Translations under genes and position numbers: made by a program
Shown here: one piece after another, positions 47,839 to 58,792 of the stretch
Layout: every line of letters starts with the position of its first letter
Position numbering within the stretch: position 1 is the stretch's first letter
The notes under the pieces: model-generated
What the model was told of the DNA's origin: nothing
Databases searched by the model: none
Seen by the model: only the letters and a program-made list of their open reading frames with translations
Assembly: GCA_003116875.1 (NCBI GenBank)
Contig: BCKT01000001.1
Span: forward strand, 325,763-389,762
From: Takashimella koratensis
Taxonomy: Eukaryota; Basidiomycota; Tremellomycetes; Trichosporonales; Tetragoniomycetaceae
DNA: 64,000 nucleotides
Reading direction: 5' to 3'

Positions 47839-49686
47839 TTAAGCCTTGCCCGAGGCGATCTCCATGCCCACGCGGACGAGCGTCTCCATGCCCTTCTCCG
47901 AAGTCGACGCCAGGTCATCATCGAATTTGATGCCAGCGTTGGACGGGAAGACGGTGATGGTGGTCGAGCCGCCGTACTGTTGCCCAGACGTCAGCTCAGA
48001 ACAGCGCTTATCTACAAAAGAGCTCACCTGGAACCAGCCGAGCTCTTCGCCTTTGGCAATCTTCTCTCCGGGCTTCTTGGACCATCCGATCGAGCCCACC
48101 AGCATTGCTGTTTGTGTCAGCAAGGGAGAGTGGGTTGCAGAGAGGCACATCTCTCACCTCCGACAGCGACGAAGGCGACCGGCACAGCCTCCTTCCCAGG
48201 GCCGAGGTTGGCGTGGATGAGAGCGACCGAGCGTTTGTTGAGGGTGAAGACGTTGAGGTCTGGCAAGTGTCAGTTTGAGTCAGCAGGCATGAGCGAAGTC
48301 TTACCCTCGTTGATCGCCTGTGGGTTCACGGCTGGACGAGAATGTCAGCTCATCGACGTTCAACAAAGAGGCTTGAGCTCACTGTAAAGCTCCCCCTTGA
48401 TGTCCTTGAAGTCGACAACGACACCGTCCACGGGCGAGTGGAAGCGGTGGTAGTCTTGTGGAGCGAGGCGAGAGATGGCGAGCAGCGCCTTGGCATCATC
48501 TTGGATCGCTTTGAAGCGGGTCTCCGCAGTATCGCCGCCAGTCAACAGCGACGGGATTGTGAACTGCTTCCCCTTGATCCTGCGCGCAGTCAGCGAGGAG
48601 ATCAGTTGAGCATAGCTTAAGCAAGGGGTTCCAGCCTTACCAGAACTGCTTGGCGGCGTCGACGGATTGGAAAACGGTCAATCGGCAGTCGGCGGCGCTG
48701 GTGATGATGCTCGGATCATCGGGCGAAGTGATGGGTCGAGCACTGGCATTCAGTCGTCGCGCAAAGAACGAGTTGAACGTCTGATTTGTAGGTTAGCACT
48801 ATAGAGGCGAGCAGGCTTACCGGGTACTGGGTGAGGTCGGTGACAAGCAGCTCATTCAGCGGGAGATCGTACGTCTTGATGAAGCTCTCAATGTGCTCCT
48901 TGACACCCTCTCCCGTCTGGTCGTAAAGCCTGCCCTCTGGTCATGTCAGCTCCTATGTTACGACAGGCAAGACGATTAGACTCACGTTTGAGCGACTGCT
49001 CTTCGAGAAGCTTCTCCACCGATGGCGAGGTCATGTACGAGCATCCCTCGACGAACAGCAAGTGCATCCCAACACGGACGTCTGGGACCCAATCATGTCA
49101 GCACAGCCGTTGAGAAGAGAGGTGAAACTTACACAGTGGCATGGTCTCGAAGATCTTCTTGCCGGTTTGCCTGTCGATCACGTAGTTTCCTGGGCGGAGA
49201 GTAAGACATGCCTGTAGAGACCTCCTCTCTGGTAAGACTCACCCATGTGTTCGTGAGAAAAGAGCTGTGAGTCATGTCCATGGTCAGCTATAGTCCAAAA
49301 GAAAAGTGGGGAAGACCATCACCCACACGGTCGAGGGTCTCCTCGCTGGGCCATAGCTTCTTGATCCACCCCTTGGACTCGTGTCCGTGCGAGTGAGTCG
49401 CATCGGCGCGCTGCTGGCTCGCTGCGGGGGTAACGGCAAACGAGAGCACCGCGATGCAGGTAAGGTTGAAGCAGGTAACTGTTAGCTACCGTATTTCAAC
49501 TGCGCTCTCCAGTAGCTCATCACCAGACCCCCAGCAGCTCCCGCACTGGTCGCACTCACGAGCAGGTGCATCCTTGCCGGCCCCTTCGTAGGCCCTGCTC
49601 TGGTCGACGATGTGAGAGAGCGAGTCCTCGAGCGGCTTGCCGAGCTCGTCTGGGATAGGCTGGGTAGCTCCTGGGTTGGACGACAT
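47839..49686 (-). CDS. Phosphatidylserine decarboxylase
   Basis: Makes phosphatidylethanolamine from phosphatidylserine. Twelve exons: 49686-49560, 49421-49327, 49264-49243, 49189-49133, 49081-48986, 48936-48821, 48780-48641, 48579-48383, 48331-48305, 48259-48158, 48107-48028 and 47976-47839, 398 aa. Family motifs are FNSFFARRL, ISRLAPQDYHRFHSPVDG (active-site His), KGELYTVNPQAI, VGAMLVGSI and, near the C-terminus, WFQYGGSTTITVF. In that last motif the GGST serine is the self-cleavage and pyruvoyl site. No C2 domain and no clear mitochondrial presequence are seen, so it resembles the short non-mitochondrial fungal enzymes. The 3' splice site of intron 1 is uncertain: 49421 is preferred because an AG nearer the branch point is too close. 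Exons 3 and 9 are only 22 and 27 bases. Confidence 0.9.
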
Positions 49687-49989
49687 GGTTGCTGTGGTCG
49701 GAATGAGAGGTATGGGAGATGCGGAAGAGGCAAGAGCGAGGCAAGTGCGCAGAGGCCGGAGTCATGTTTTTGGGCTGCGGCTATTTATGGACACGGTTGC
49801 AAGGTCGCGTGGTCATCGTCATAGGGCGATCTCTTCCCCACGGGGTAGTGGCACACCCGCTTGATGCTGATGAGGCCACCCCAAAGAGGATGCATGCATT
49901 ACTTCTTATCAACCGAGTAATCATCATGATCTGGAGACTGAATTGCCCCTGAGTCTCAACATGAAGAGGCAGATCTTGACTGAACCGCG
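49687..49989. other. Intergenic
   Basis: Upstream region of the phosphatidylserine decarboxylase gene and presumed 3' end of copy D. No other feature is seen. Confidence 0.4.
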
Positions 49990-51283
49990 CTACATCGAGA
50001 AAAGAGGTTTCGATGGTAAGACTCGAGTTCCGTAAAGGGTTGACTCGTAAAAGGACGCCTCGAGGTGACAGTTGAGCACCTGCAGTCGTCTCTCTTTGTT
50101 CAATTCCATCCCCTCCATGAGCTCGCGAAAACTTCCGGGGGCCGGCGTATTTGCACCACTTGCGGTAAAGGTGCGGAGGGACAGCTGGGTGACATTCGGG
50201 CACAGTTCTAGTAGCCCTATCAACATGTCCGAAGAGCAATGGAGAATGGACGCAGGTGACCTTGTTTGCAAGCCCCAAGCTCGTGAGCCCCTCCATCAAA
50301 AGGGACATTGGTGCTTTATTGAGAATCTCGATAGTTGCAATGTGAGGAAGGAGTGACTCGAGGTTGGTGGGTAGCTTGAAGGGGAAGATCTCTCAGAGAT
50401 GCGGGTAAAGGTTTACCTGCCAATCTCTCGGGAAGATTTTCGCCATCTGGGCGACTCGGGCCGAATTGAAATTGCAGCGGTCTCGCCAGGTGACTCGGGC
50501 TTGATGATGTCGCCCAGGTGAACAATCGTCGCTTCCCAGTCATCGCCAAGACTTGTTTTCTCCAGGTTAGGGACGGCGGATGTGATGGGTATCGCTGGTG
50601 GGTCCCTTTGGTGGACCGTAACTGTAACTACGATGCAAGTTTTGTGGGTTGTAAAATATAACATTCGACAAGGAGTACCAAGACTATCACTGGGCTGTAT
50701 ATATATGTCTACGGCCTCATTTCGTGTACTCCTCTCTCTCGTCCAAAGTGTCAGGTCTCCGTCCTTTGGTGGCGTCCACCGTAAGGGTAGTTTACGGCCG
50801 AGTACGCCGGTGTCCGTGACAGCGGAGAGGGCATCAAACATTCGCTGACTGGGAGGTGTGCTGGAAGCGCGCGTGCCCATGAGGGTCTTGACCGCCTCGG
50901 GTAGCTTGGAGGAGAGAAGGCGAGGAGTGGGAATTGCAGCAGTAAAGTCGTGAGTGTCAGGTACACGTTCCATCAAGATACTGTTCTTCAACGTTACCGC
51001 TATTACTTACGTTGGGCTTCTTTTTCTGTGTCAGCCTCGGATTCTGCGGCTCATGAGAAGTCCTCTGAACCGACATCATGATCTCTCGATACGTCTGCTT
51101 GTCAAGAGTGAGGCGGCGCTTGAGGTCGAGAATCCCGAAGGAGTGAATGATGGCGATTCGAAGGTGGTCGATGGCCCAGATACGGCTAGCAGAGGTGTAG
51201 GTCGAGGTGGTGGCAGGAGAATTGGCGTCGGAGGCGGGAACAGTGTCGTCGACCAGGGACGGATTCGGGGGATCGGTGGGCAT
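49990..51283 (-). pseudogene. Copy D of the LRR-like family, diverged and frameshifted
   Basis: Exon 1 (51283-51011, 91 codons) carries the signature SRIWAIDHLRIAIIHSF, then LTLDKQTYREIMMSV, and ends at a GTAAGT donor in the family position (phase 0). A 3' splice site at 50905 opens an exon reading LPEAVKTLMG... that stays open to 50413. The FPRDWQ element of the family is only reached in another frame (around 50420), so at least one frameshift exists. An LRR-like piece (LIGLLELCPNVTQLSLRTF) lies near 50170-50230. The C-terminal RQEI signature is absent. It is the most diverged copy, and its 3' boundary is approximate. Confidence 0.55.
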
Positions 51284-51534
51284 GATGAAGTCGAAGGTGT
51301 CGAGTGGGAAGGGTGGGAGCTGAAGATGTGATGGTGGATGGTGTGAAGGGAGGGAAATATGGAAGGGGAAAAGATGAAAAAGGAAGTTGAGCTCAGCTGA
51401 GCGGCGAGGGAAGGGAGATGGAAGATGGATGGTGGGAGGTAGGAGATGGAAGGTGGAAAGACGATGGAAGGTGTCTCTGTGTATCGTCGCAATCAACCCT
51501 GCGCCTCACTTGGTCTTTTGGGACTCACCTTGAA

Positions 51535-53010
51535 TCAATTGCCCTCTTCATTGACGTCGGGAGAGTCCTGGGCTTTGTCTCCTTCCTCCGCGTCACCCTC
51601 CTCCTCGCCCTTCTGCTTCTTGCTACTGTCACCCTTGCCCTCCCAGATGCTCGCCTTGCGCTTCGGTCGCTCATGCTTCTTCCACCTGGATCTCGGTGGG
51701 CCGTAGTTGATCGCAAGTATATTCTTGATCTCTTGCCGAAGAGTACTGGTATACATTCTCGAGGCTGCGCCATCCATTGCAGGTATGTGCTCGTCCTTGC
51801 CAGATGAAGAGTATCGCCATGACAATGAGCCCGCCTCGACGAATTCGACCCGATAATTGCAGTTGGCCCCACCAATGTTGAGGAGGCGGATCCCTAGCTC
51901 GGACGGTCGAGGCGGGTCTCGGCACAGGAATCCATCCACGTTTCTGTCCAACAGAGCGCAGGCTTGGATACTCAAAACAACGTTTTCAAGCTCCCTCACT
52001 GGAAGTCTGAGCGCGTCCATTTCAGCCTGGAGCCCTCGCCCACTGGAGAATGGAGTATCTCAATCCCACTTCAAAGTTAGACTCTTGAGCGCAGTTGCCT
52101 TTGTCAAGTCTAATACGTCCCGTGAGTCGCATAGGGATGAATACCTTGTAAGTGAGACATTCCACGGGGCGCACAAGGTGAGCTCCTCGAGGTTCGGGCA
52201 GTGTTCCACAAGCCGTCTGATATCGTATCCGCAATTTTCTCCATGCACCGATCTGACGTTATGACCGACCCCTTTGTTCTTTATCCACGCAAGAAGATTG
52301 TCGCCGGCAACGGTCCTATTAACGAGGTAGAGTGAGCCGAGGTTGGAACGGTGCTCTCGCTTAAAGGGTTGGCGCTCGCATTCGGGGTACTCGGCGTTCC
52401 AACAAAACTGCTCCTCTGAGGTCCATTGCCGAGGAAAGTGTGCCAGACGAGCATTCATTCGGAGCCTATCCTCGGCCCATGCGAAATCGAGAACATTGGC
52501 CCATTGGATTCTTGCGTGGTAGGTGGGTCCATTGTCGTCGAGATACACCGACCATTGCGAAGAGGAGACGCAGGAGAGGTTTTGGAAGTATGAGGTCGCT
52601 TTGACAAATACGTCGGGGGTAGGGAGCTGTTCTTCCCATTCGCCTTTGAGTGTGCGAACAGCATTGGCATATTTGATGAGGCGAGGCTAGGAGTACATCG
52701 TCAACGTCCGACTCTTCAGCTTGAGAGAGTCTCCAACTCACCGGCGGTACATCATTGAGGCGGGGATAGTCTTGGACGTGGAACTCCTTGTATATGTTGC
52801 GAACGGCATCGTCAAACGTCTTTCGGTCAAGGGTAAGCAGATTGAACTGGGTCTGCGATCAAGGAGGCGGACGATCTGTGCGCGCAGCAAGTCGATAGAC
52901 CAGGTGCGGCTGGCAGGGGTCGAGAACGAGGGAGATGGGATCGATGTCGGCTCGATCGCCTGGGAGTCGACTGGGTGGGGATGGGCTGTAGTCCGGGCGT
53001 TGTTCTCCAT
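51535..53010 (-). pseudogene. Copy E of the LRR-like family, with one frameshift and one TGA
   Basis: Exon 1 (53010-52742) has SRTWSIDLLRAQIVRLL but needs a one-base shift near 52855 to enter the family frame (TQFNLLTLDRKTFDDAVRN). It then reaches a GTGAGT donor in the normal position. Exon 2 (from 52686) reads PRLIKYANAVRTL, HFPRQWTSEEQF and HCPNLEELTL. An in-frame TGA at 52060-52062 interrupts it, and the same frame continues into AEMDALRLPVRELEN and the intact C-terminal signature (TLRQEIKNILAINYGPP). A GT..AG segment of 27 bases (52069-52043) would remove the TGA in frame, but it is shorter than any accepted intron here. The C-terminal tail is Lys/Glu-rich. Confidence 0.7.
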
Positions 53011-53289
53011 GGTGAATGGAGCAATGAGGGATAGAGAGAAGGTGAGAAGAGAGGGGAAGGGCAAACTCGGTAGACCGGGCAAGCTACGCATCGTGATCCG
53101 TGCGCACCGTCTAGCCGGGATCAATCGCCTTCGCCCGATGCACGGACCCTCGGAGATGCATGGATCTTTCATTTTCTGGATCACTGCAGTCACAGTGTAC
53201 TACAACGATCATTCTCTAACAGCCTGCTGATTTGTTTCACCTTTGTAGCCTTATGCCCTTTGATCACCTCCATTTCTGGGTTCAGATAC

Positions 53290-53664
53290 CATGAATATGA
53301 ACTTGACTCGAGCAGGCAGGGTTGGACGAGTCTCCGCCGTTATGGTCCTGACTGCGGAGGCGTACGCAAACAGTCTTGTCTGGAAGGAGTAACGCAATGA
53401 GCGAGGATGTTAGCGATCATCGAGCGCAAAGTCGCCTAATTGACTTGATTCTTCGATGATAGGCTCACTGGTGTGGAACTCCTGACTTTCTCATAGTCCT
53501 TCAGGCTGATCTCTCGGTACAGGCAACGAACCGAGTCGTCGAAAGACTGCCGGTCGACGGTGAGGAGGGAGGAGGCGAACTTGGTCCCCGCGGCCGAGGT
53601 GAGCGATGATGCTCAGCCGCACCAAGTCTATCCCCCATGCTCGAGCCGCTACCGAGGTAGGCAT
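53290..53664 (-). pseudogene. Copy G fragment of the LRR-like family
   Basis: The fragment starts VAARAWGIDLVRLSIIAHL (ATG at 53664, with open frame continuing upstream). A frame change near 53560 leads to LLTVDRQSFDDSVRCLY and a GTGAGC donor at 53468, the usual exon-1 end. A piece of exon 2 (LFAYASAVRTITAE) follows near 53373-53320 but is out of phase with the splice site. The rest of the gene is missing. The 3' limit is approximate. Confidence 0.6.
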
Positions 53665-53859
53665 GAACACCCTGAAAGAAGAGGGAGAGGTGGTGCTGCT
53701 GTGGGTAGAAGGTGTTGGGAGGTTGGAAGATATGGATGTTGATGAGGATGACAGGTGCGTGGCGAGGAGTGCGAAAAATGAACCGGCGGCAACTTGGCCG
53801 AGTCTCGTGGAGAAACAAAACTCAAGCAAGAGCAGGTACGCATCGCAAGCCCGATATTG

Positions 53860-54036
53860 TCACCGACGCACCTGGTCTCTGCGCTCGAGGTAGCTGATAA
53901 TGTTCTCGCGCAGCTCCGTCCTTTCCCACACGAGACTAGCTGCAGAGATGACGGGGTCGACGGATGACGTGGCGGACGAGGTGTCAGAGGGTGTGGGAGG
54001 GGAGGATGGCTCGGGATTGGTTGGAAGTGTCGACAT
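53860..54036 (-). pseudogene. Copy F fragment of the LRR-like family (5' end only)
   Basis: A 58-codon open frame starting at 54036 carries the family N-terminus in altered form (SAASLVWERTELRENIISYL, ending RRDQVRR). The conserved ID of RxWxID is replaced. No exon-2 material follows. It lies just upstream of fragment G in the same orientation, so the two are probably remnants of a tandem duplication. Confidence 0.55.
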
Positions 54037-54624
54037 GATGAAGAGGAGAGAAGTGGAGTGTCGAGTGGAGCGGTGGGTGAGGATAGTGATGGGGCTGTGG
54101 TCGTTGTGATATGCAGGAAACGCGGTAAGAGATGGCAGAAAGTAGTCGAGGGACTGTGACGGTTTGAAGGCGGAGGTGGGTCGGGGGATGGGGTAGAGGC
54201 TGTAAGGAAGAAGTGGTGAATGAGTTGAAGGATGAAGAGGGAATATGCGAGAAGGGCTCTATAACTACGCGACGCTCGGACCACCGTGGTACGTTTGAAG
54301 GCTGATTGATGGCCATCAACGCCCTGCTCACCGGGATCAAACAGTCACAGCCCCTAGTCCCTCTCAAGTCTTGCTGCTTACGCTTTTGGGACTCTGAATA
54401 CTAGGATGGGGTTAGCCAGTGATCTTAATCTTGAATGACATGCTGGTCTTCGTGCTTGACCGTCTGATGCAGATGGTATATACAGACTTGTGCTCCGGTC
54501 GGCAACGGTACCTTGGCTAGAAAATGGACTTGAAAATTACATGTACACGTCCAGAGTGAGTATCGTACATGGACACTGATGCGGGGAAGTGGGTATCAGT
54601 GAACCCGCTACTCTGACTCTAGCG
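54037..54624. other. Intergenic between family copies F and H
   Basis: No supported gene and no clear family remnant. Confidence 0.45.
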
Positions 54625-56082
54625 TCACCGTCTCTTCTTCTCCAGACCCTCGCTATCAACGTCATCTCCCCCATCCCATCCCTCAATCCCCTCGGATTCT
54701 CGCTCGGCGCTTGCCCGGTCGCCACTCGTCGATTTTAGCTTCGACCCCGGTGGTTCGTGCTTCCACCATACCTTATCACCCCCCGTGCGGCTCTGTGCAT
54801 CAAGGAGGCGATCGATCTCTTGTCGAAGTTGTTTGGTATGAAGGAGTGACAACTTGCCCCAGTTGAAAGCCGGATGGGGGAACGCTTCGAACTCAATTTC
54901 GTACGTGCAGTCGAACGCGCCAATCTGGAATAAGCAAGCGGCTAGCTGATTGAACGGAGGCGAACGGTAGTTGAAACTCCCGTCTTCATCCATGTTGACA
55001 AATCCATCGACCCTGACAACGACTTTGATAGTAGCTGGACCGGTGGGAGGAAAGCGGGCAGAAGGGAATTCGGTGGGAAATGGGGAAGAAGACGAGTCAA
55101 ATCTGTGGTTAAGATTCTCCAAGTCTGTGGTGATCACGAGCTTTCGGAGGAGAGGGAATTGATTTCAACTGATTGACCGTAGACTGTTGCAGAAGCCTTT
55201 GGGATTGTGGCCGTTCTGGGTGCCCAACTGGAGGATCCAGAGGTGGAGCTCCCAGAGGTTAGGCACTTTTCCGACTACAAGCGGTAATAGGTTTAAGTCG
55301 TCGTGAAGTTCTGTGATTTTGCTGGTGATATCGCCCCAGAGTATGAAAGAAGGATGTTGATCCAGATGGGATATGAGAATGGAAAACGACGAGATAAGAG
55401 GTTGGATTTGTCGAAATCGGTCTGCTTCGGCTTCCTTGTCCAGCAGGTAGAGTGCGTAGTCGACTAGTGATACTTTACTGAACGACTCTATACACTTCCA
55501 CTCTACTGGAAAGAAGCTGTCGACCTGGCTGATTTTGCGCGGAATTCCGTGTATAGCGTCCAAGTGAACCCACTCGATAGATGCTTCGATTGCACTCTCG
55601 ATCCACCGAAGCCGAACAATCCAGAAATTGCGATGTGAACGTACTTGCTCGAGGTATGGGAAGCGAGAGACCAAGGAGACCCATTCGTCTCGGGTAGGAA
55701 TGTAGCTGGAGCCTACGTAGACGTATATTCGAACTGCCGAGATGTACAATGATAGTCTGGGCTGGCTCTGGGTCAGCACGTCATCTCCACAATCTCATGA
55801 TAGAGAGCAACATGATATTCGACTTACCGATGGAGGGGTTTGAAGCTTTTCGTAACGATCCTGTCGAAGCTCACGGTACGCGCATTTCACTGCGTGATAG
55901 AAGGTGTAGCGTTCAACAGTGAAAAGAGGCACTTGGTGTTCTGGAGGGAGAAAGGTGATGATCTTCTCGCAAAGGTGTTCGATCGCCCAAACGCGTCTGG
56001 CAGCAGTCCTTTGTCTCGTTTGGCTCTGGATCGGCCGTTGGTGGGCGGAGTTGAAAGAGCGGAGCTCGCAAGAAGAAGACAT
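54625..56082 (-). pseudogene. Copy H of the LRR-like family, full length but with in-frame TGA
   Basis: Exon 1 (56082-55828, 85 codons) contains ARRVWAIEHLCEKIITFL and FTVERYTFYHAVKCAY, and ends PPS at a GTAAGT donor. Exon 2 (from 55761) starts PRLSLYISAVRIYVYV. It carries the FFPVEWKCIESF element and an LRR-like stretch (KVPNLWELHLWI). A TGA at 55165-55167 interrupts the frame between SLRSIS and NQFPLLRKLVITTDLENL. The frame then continues openly to the C-terminal signature (TKQLRQEIDRLL...VWWKHEPP) and stops at 54625. Apart from this one codon the copy looks functional. It is either a recent pseudogene or a gene ending at the TGA (about 283 aa). Confidence 0.7.
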
Positions 56083-56739
56083 GATGGAGAAAGTCCGAGG
56101 TGGTAACCCTGGGTGGACGGTCGCGGTGGTCGTGGTGGTTGTGGGAGAGTGGGTGGGGGTGGAGAGAGGAGTGAACGTGGTATGAAAGGAGTGCTGTGAA
56201 TGGAACGTGGGGTTGGTTGAGAAAAAGTTTTGCACAGTGGTCGATGCACGAGACACGGTTGTCTATTGAAGATGTTGATGGGCCACGAGACCCAGTCGAG
56301 GGCGTGCAGGTCATCTGCTGTCGTGTTGAGCATCAATCCATTATCCATCAGTTGCCAGGGTTGGAGGGTAGGACCCGAGCTCGGTGCCACTCGCCTTCGC
56401 CACAATCATTCTCACCAGACTGCATGCCTATCATCTTCTGACCTTTCCCACCTCCGATCTAGGCCCGCCACGAATTCTGCACACCTAATCCTGACCCACC
56501 CTGACCTCTGCTCATTTTTTTTTCTCCTTGCTGGTTTTTTTGGTTGAACCTTTGACCGGGTTACATTACTTGCTTCTGCTTCTCTTCATCTCAAAAGGTG
56601 TTCCATAGGATCCACCCATCTCTACCTACCTAGTACACCTCGACGACCTCGATCCCATCGCTCGCACGGATATCTCCATCGCGCGCGCACTAGTCGTTTT
56701 TCTTATTCTCCCTTTCTTGATCCTCTTCTAGTTTCCAAA
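56083..56739. promoter_or_regulatory. Divergent promoter region of copy H and SSZ1
   Basis: About 650 bases. The SSZ1-proximal half is rich in T and C runs, typical of a strong fungal promoter and leader. No gene is seen. Confidence 0.5.
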
Positions 56740-58792
56740 ATGTAAGTCCAAGCTTCACTTCCTCATCTGGCTACTCCAACCATTCCTCTCCCTGTTCCAC
56801 CTCTCTTCCACCCCGCTAACCCTTACTCCCAGGTCCCCCGTTATCCTCGGTGTCAACTTTGGCCAGTCGTACGCCTCTATCGCCGTCATCGACAAGGTGA
56901 GTACCTCTTTCGCACCTCTCTTACCCACGTGCATTCTAACAACCATTTAGGAGGGCCACGCATCATGCATCGCCAACGAGGACGGTGAGCGTCAGATTGC
57001 CTGCGCCATCTCGTACGTTGGCGACCAGGTGTACATTGGCAACGGCGCCAAGCCCCACCTCGTCAAGAACGGCAAGAACACTATTATGGGGTTCCGTAAC
57101 CTCCTCGGTCACACTTACGACGAGGTTGACCACACTGCGATCTTGACCGCCCCGTTGATTCCAGAGTCCAAGACCCCGGCGTACACTGTCGACATCCTCA
57201 TCCCCCCTCCGGCCGCGCCGACCCCGTCTAACCGCTCCGCCGCTCCCTCGGGCGCTGCGACCCCGGCCGTTGCTGAGCCCGTTCCCTCGACCAAGACCAT
57301 CACCGTTCCCGAGGTCACCTCGCAGTTCTTGTCCACCCTTTTCGGCTCCGCTGTCGACTTTATCGGCGCCAAGCCCACCCACTGTGTCGTTTCTGCCCCC
57401 ACATGGTTCACCCCGGCCCAGGTCGAGGCGCTGCGTGCTGCTGCCACGGATGCCGGCATGAAGGTCGTTCAGGTTCTCGACGAGGCCGCTGCTGTGCTCG
57501 TCGGTTACCGCGCGGGTTTGAGCGAGGAGCGCGTTGAGCGCGGTCTCCTTGGCAGCCCCGAGGAGGGAGACGCGGGAGAGCGCGAGGCAAGGGACAAAAA
57601 GGTCGTTGTTCTCGACATGGGCGAGACTAGCTTGTCCGTCACCGTCGTCGCTGTCTCAGAGGGAGAGTACACCGTCCTCGCCAAGGGCAGGGACGACAAG
57701 CTTGGCGGCCGCGAGTTTGACAACTTGGTGGGTACTGCATTCACGAGACGACAGAGTCATGCTGATCATTACCCAGCTGCTCAAGCACTTTGCGAAAGAG
57801 TTCACCAAAAAGACCAAGGTCGCGCTCGACTTGCCCTGCGGCGAGGGTGCGGCAGACCAGGATAAGCGCGCCGAGGCCAAGCTTCGTCTTGCTGTCGAGC
57901 ACACCAAACGCTCGCTCTCTGCTAGTAGCGGTGCGGCGACCTGTGCCGTCGTGAGTTTTGCCCCTGTTCCTAACCCCACATCTTCCCAACACCCTCGCTC
58001 ACACTTGTCCAGGAATCCCTTAAAGACGGATACGACTTGTCGAGCGCGATCAACCGAATCCGATTCGATGGTCTCGCTTCCCCCGTCTACTCGCGTGTCG
58101 GCGACCAGCTTCGCTCGATTGTCTCGCAGGCCGGTCTCGACTTGGCCCAGATTGACGAAATCTTGCTCGCTGGTAGCTCGACTTTGTTCCCTGGTCTCCA
58201 GTCCAACCTCTCTTTCCTCGTCCCGCCTACCACCCCCGTCACCGCGGCGCTCGACCCTTCCGAGGTGATTGCTGTCGGGTGTGCTCTTCAGGCTTTGCAC
58301 ATTGCCAACCTCGACCCCGCGCTCAAGGCGGACGACGTGCTTGCTCTCGCCGCCCAGCCCATGCAGACTGTTTCTCAGCCGATCGGCATTGTCATCCCCG
58401 GCGCCGAGGGCCAGCTGATCGCTGCAAAGGTCATCGACTCCGGCGCGCCTGTACCTGTCCGGCGGCGCGTGGCGCTCCCCGTCGCGAGCGCGGGCAAGGT
58501 CGCGCTTGAGATCTGGGAGGGCAAGGACGAGGTCAAGGTTGAGAAGGTCGAGCGCGCGCCCAAGGAGGCCAACGGCGACGACGAGGACGACGAGTTTGAT
58601 GATGACGAGGACGAGGATGAGGAGACTCGGACACCGATCACTACCAAGACCAAGTGTCTCGGTGCTGTCGAGGTCGACGCGAAGAACGGGTCGAACGTCG
58701 TTCTCGAGGTTATCGTCTCGGCAGAGGGCAAGGTCAGTGTCGCTGCTTGGGAAGAGGGGAACGAGGACGCCGCGGATCGATTTGAGGTTTAA
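56740..58792 (+). CDS. SSZ1: Ribosome-associated Hsp70-like chaperone Ssz1
   Basis: Partner of zuotin in the ribosome-associated complex that helps nascent chains fold. Five exons: 56740-56741 (AT of the start codon), 56833-56896, 56951-57727, 57777-57950 and 58013-58792, 598 aa. The start codon is split by the first intron (AT, GTAAGT...CAG, G), after which the protein reads SPVILGVNFGQSYASIAVID. Hsp70 nucleotide-binding elements follow: NEDGERQIACAISYVGD, MGFRNLLG, CVVSAPTWF, VLDEAAAVLVGY, VVVLDMGETSLSV and IDEILLAGSSTLFPG. A Pro/Ala-rich insert lies near residues 120-160. The C-terminal part is short and acidic (DDEDDEFDDDEDEDEE), as expected for Ssz1, which lacks a full peptide-binding domain. 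Confidence 0.92.
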
